A stretch of DNA of 64,000 bases from Kribbella amoyensis (GTDB lineage: Bacteria > Actinomycetota > Actinomycetes > Propionibacteriales > Kribbellaceae), in the NCBI RefSeq assembly GCF_007828865.1, contig NZ_VIVK01000001.1:3348001-3412000 (forward strand), read 5' to 3'. Both the position numbers and the translations under genes were made by a program. This document shows positions 62,907 through 64,000 of this stretch, piece by piece. The notes under the pieces were generated by a model that had not been told where the DNA came from, did not search any database, and was given only the letters and a program-made list of their open reading frames with translations. How positions within the stretch are numbered: position 1 is the stretch's first letter; each line of letters begins with the position of its first letter.

Positions 62907-64000
62907 GCGCCAGGTAGGTGTCGGCCAGCGCCGGCGCCAGCTGGTCCGGGTTCTCGTCGACGACGGTGACACCGGCCCGGGTGAGGACCGCGGTGACGCG
63001 TTCCCGGTCGAGGCGGGAGCGCGCCGCCGAGGCCGCGCCGTACACCTCGATCAGGTCGCCGCGGGCGGCTTCGAGCTCGTCCAGCCGGGGGTCGGCGACG
63101 GAGGCCAGCACGATCAGGTGCCGGCGCAGCAGCGGCCCGATGATCGGCAGCAGCGACTCCTCGATCACGGCCGGGTCCAGCCCGGTCAGCAGGACGACGA
63201 GCGAGCGCTGGCCGAGGCGTTCGAGCACCTGCGACACCACCACCCGGAAGTCGGTCTGGACCAGCTCCGCGTCGACGGTGGCGAGCGCGTTCACGAACGA
63301 CGGCAGGACGTCGGCGGGGGCCGGCCTGCGGACGTCGGCGCGGACCGCGGAATCACAGGCCAGCAGCGTGACCCGGTCACCGGCCCGGGTGGCCAGGGCC
63401 GCGAGCAGCAGAGCCGCGTCCATCGCGTGGTCGAGCCGAGGCGCGTCGCCGACCCGGCCGGCCGACATCCGGCCCGAGTCGATCACGATCGCCACCTGCC
63501 GGTCCCGTTCGGGACGCCAGGTCCGCAGCACGACGTTGCCGCGGCGGGCGGTGGCTCGCCAGTCGATCGAGCGCACGTCGTCGCCGGGAACGTAGTCCCG
63601 CAAGGAGTCGAACTCGGTGCCCTGGCCCCGGACGAGCAGAGCGGTACGCCCGTCCAGCTCGCGCAACCGGGCCAGCCGGGACGGCAGGTGCTTGCGGCTG
63701 GTGAACGGGGGAAGCGCCCGCACCGTCCACGGCACCCGGTGCGATCCCTGCCGGCCCGCGAAGCCCAGCGGACCGATCGACCGGACCGTCACCCGGTACG
63801 CCTGCCGGTCGCCGCGCCGCGTCGGTACCAGGGTCGTCGTGAACCGGCGGCGTTCGCCCGTCGGCAGGTCGAGGCGGTGCGGCGGATCCTGGACCCCCGC
63901 GGACGGCGGCCAGGCGTCCCGGAGGAGCCCGCGGACCCGGCGGCCAGGGTTCGCGACCAGGAGGGTGACCGTGGCTCGCTCGCTGAGGCGGACCGCGTTG
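62884..64000 (-). CDS. DUF58 domain protein, 5' end outside the window
   Basis: The reading frame stays open to the window edge, so the true start lies beyond 64000. The visible 371 residues contain LVANPGRRVRGLLRDAWPP (beta domain), RRGDRQAYRVTVRSIGPLG, then the DUF58 signature EFDSLRDYVPGDDVRSIDWRA-like core and a VWA-like domain (VAIVIDSGRMSAG, LLACDSAV, LVVLLTGLDP). DUF58 proteins usually pair with MoxR ATPases and lie near RDD and SpoIIM genes. Here those genes are 10 kb away. Confidence 0.88.
   Translation of the reverse strand, partial: NAVRLSERATVTLLVANPGRRVRGLLRDAWPPSAGVQDPPHRLDLPTGERRRFTTTLVPTRRGDRQAYRVTVRSIGPLGFAGRQGSHRVPWTVRALPPFTSRKHLPSRLARLRELDGRTALLVRGQGTEFDSLRDYVPGDDVRSIDWRATARRGNVVLRTWRPERDRQVAIVIDSGRMSAGRVGDAPRLDHAMDAALLLAALATRAGDRVTLLACDSAVRADVRRPAPADVLPSFVNALATVDAELVQTDFRVVVSQVLERLGQRSLVVLLTGLDPAVIEESLLPIIGPLLRRHLIVLASVADPRLDELEAARGDLIEVYGAASAARSRLDRERVTAVLTRAGVTVVDENPDQLAPALADTYLALKKAGRL

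Overview
The window is 64 kb of high-GC, gene-dense actinobacterial chromosome. A WhiB regulator, coenzyme F420 genes (cofD, cofE), an IdeR/DmdR-type iron box, DUF3499, DUF5719, DUF1206 and TIGR03089 proteins, and the whiB-manB-manA-ahcY gene order point to Actinomycetota. My guess is a Nocardioidaceae member such as Kribbella, but no rRNA or tRNA is present to confirm this. I find no prophage, insertion sequence or CRISPR array.

Left edge (0-10 kb): a translationally coupled three-gene operon of unknown helical proteins (13-1501), a membrane-embedded spermidine-synthase-like protein, a secreted trypsin-like protease divergent from a large secreted protein, then an LCP ligase and a family 2 glycosyltransferase. 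From 9 to 18 kb: an HExxH protein, a RibD/DHFR-family reductase, a GNAT acetyltransferase, an ABC-2 glycopolymer exporter (ATPase plus permease), a membrane metallophosphoesterase, and a glycerol-1-phosphate-dehydrogenase-like enzyme with a nucleotidyltransferase and an epimerase. Together these look like a cell-wall glycopolymer locus. A truncated tyrosine phosphatase lies directly behind the dehydrogenase stop codon.

18-32 kb: a lipoprotein, metX and metY, then an iron-box-controlled siderophore-interacting protein followed by a TIGR03089 protein and an SDR. Two CNNM/CorC-like membrane proteins, an NAD kinase, manC, a DUF3105 protein and the F420 pair cofE-cofD come next.

32-50 kb: a Q/G/Y-rich membrane protein, whiB with a structured upstream region, a glycosyltransferase/multi-spanning membrane protein coupled to a DUF5719 protein, a divergent DUF3499/PF06262 pair, a Gfo/Idh-ThuA pair, then manB, a Trm112 protein, a SIS protein, manA, a CDF transporter, a MerR regulator, ahcY and a methyltransferase. 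manC, manB and manA supply GDP-mannose and sugar phosphates for glycosylation. metX, metY and ahcY serve the methionine/SAM cycle.

50-64 kb: the RDD and SpoIIM genes are separated from their usual DUF58 partner at the window end. Between them lie a DUF1206 protein, a five-gene peptide ABC transporter, a histidine kinase fused to a receiver and an ANTAR RNA-binding domain, and two GAF-ANTAR proteins. A recurring sequence theme is a TANNNT-like hexamer 6-7 nt before the start codon, with no Shine-Dalgarno sequence, which suggests many leaderless mRNAs.
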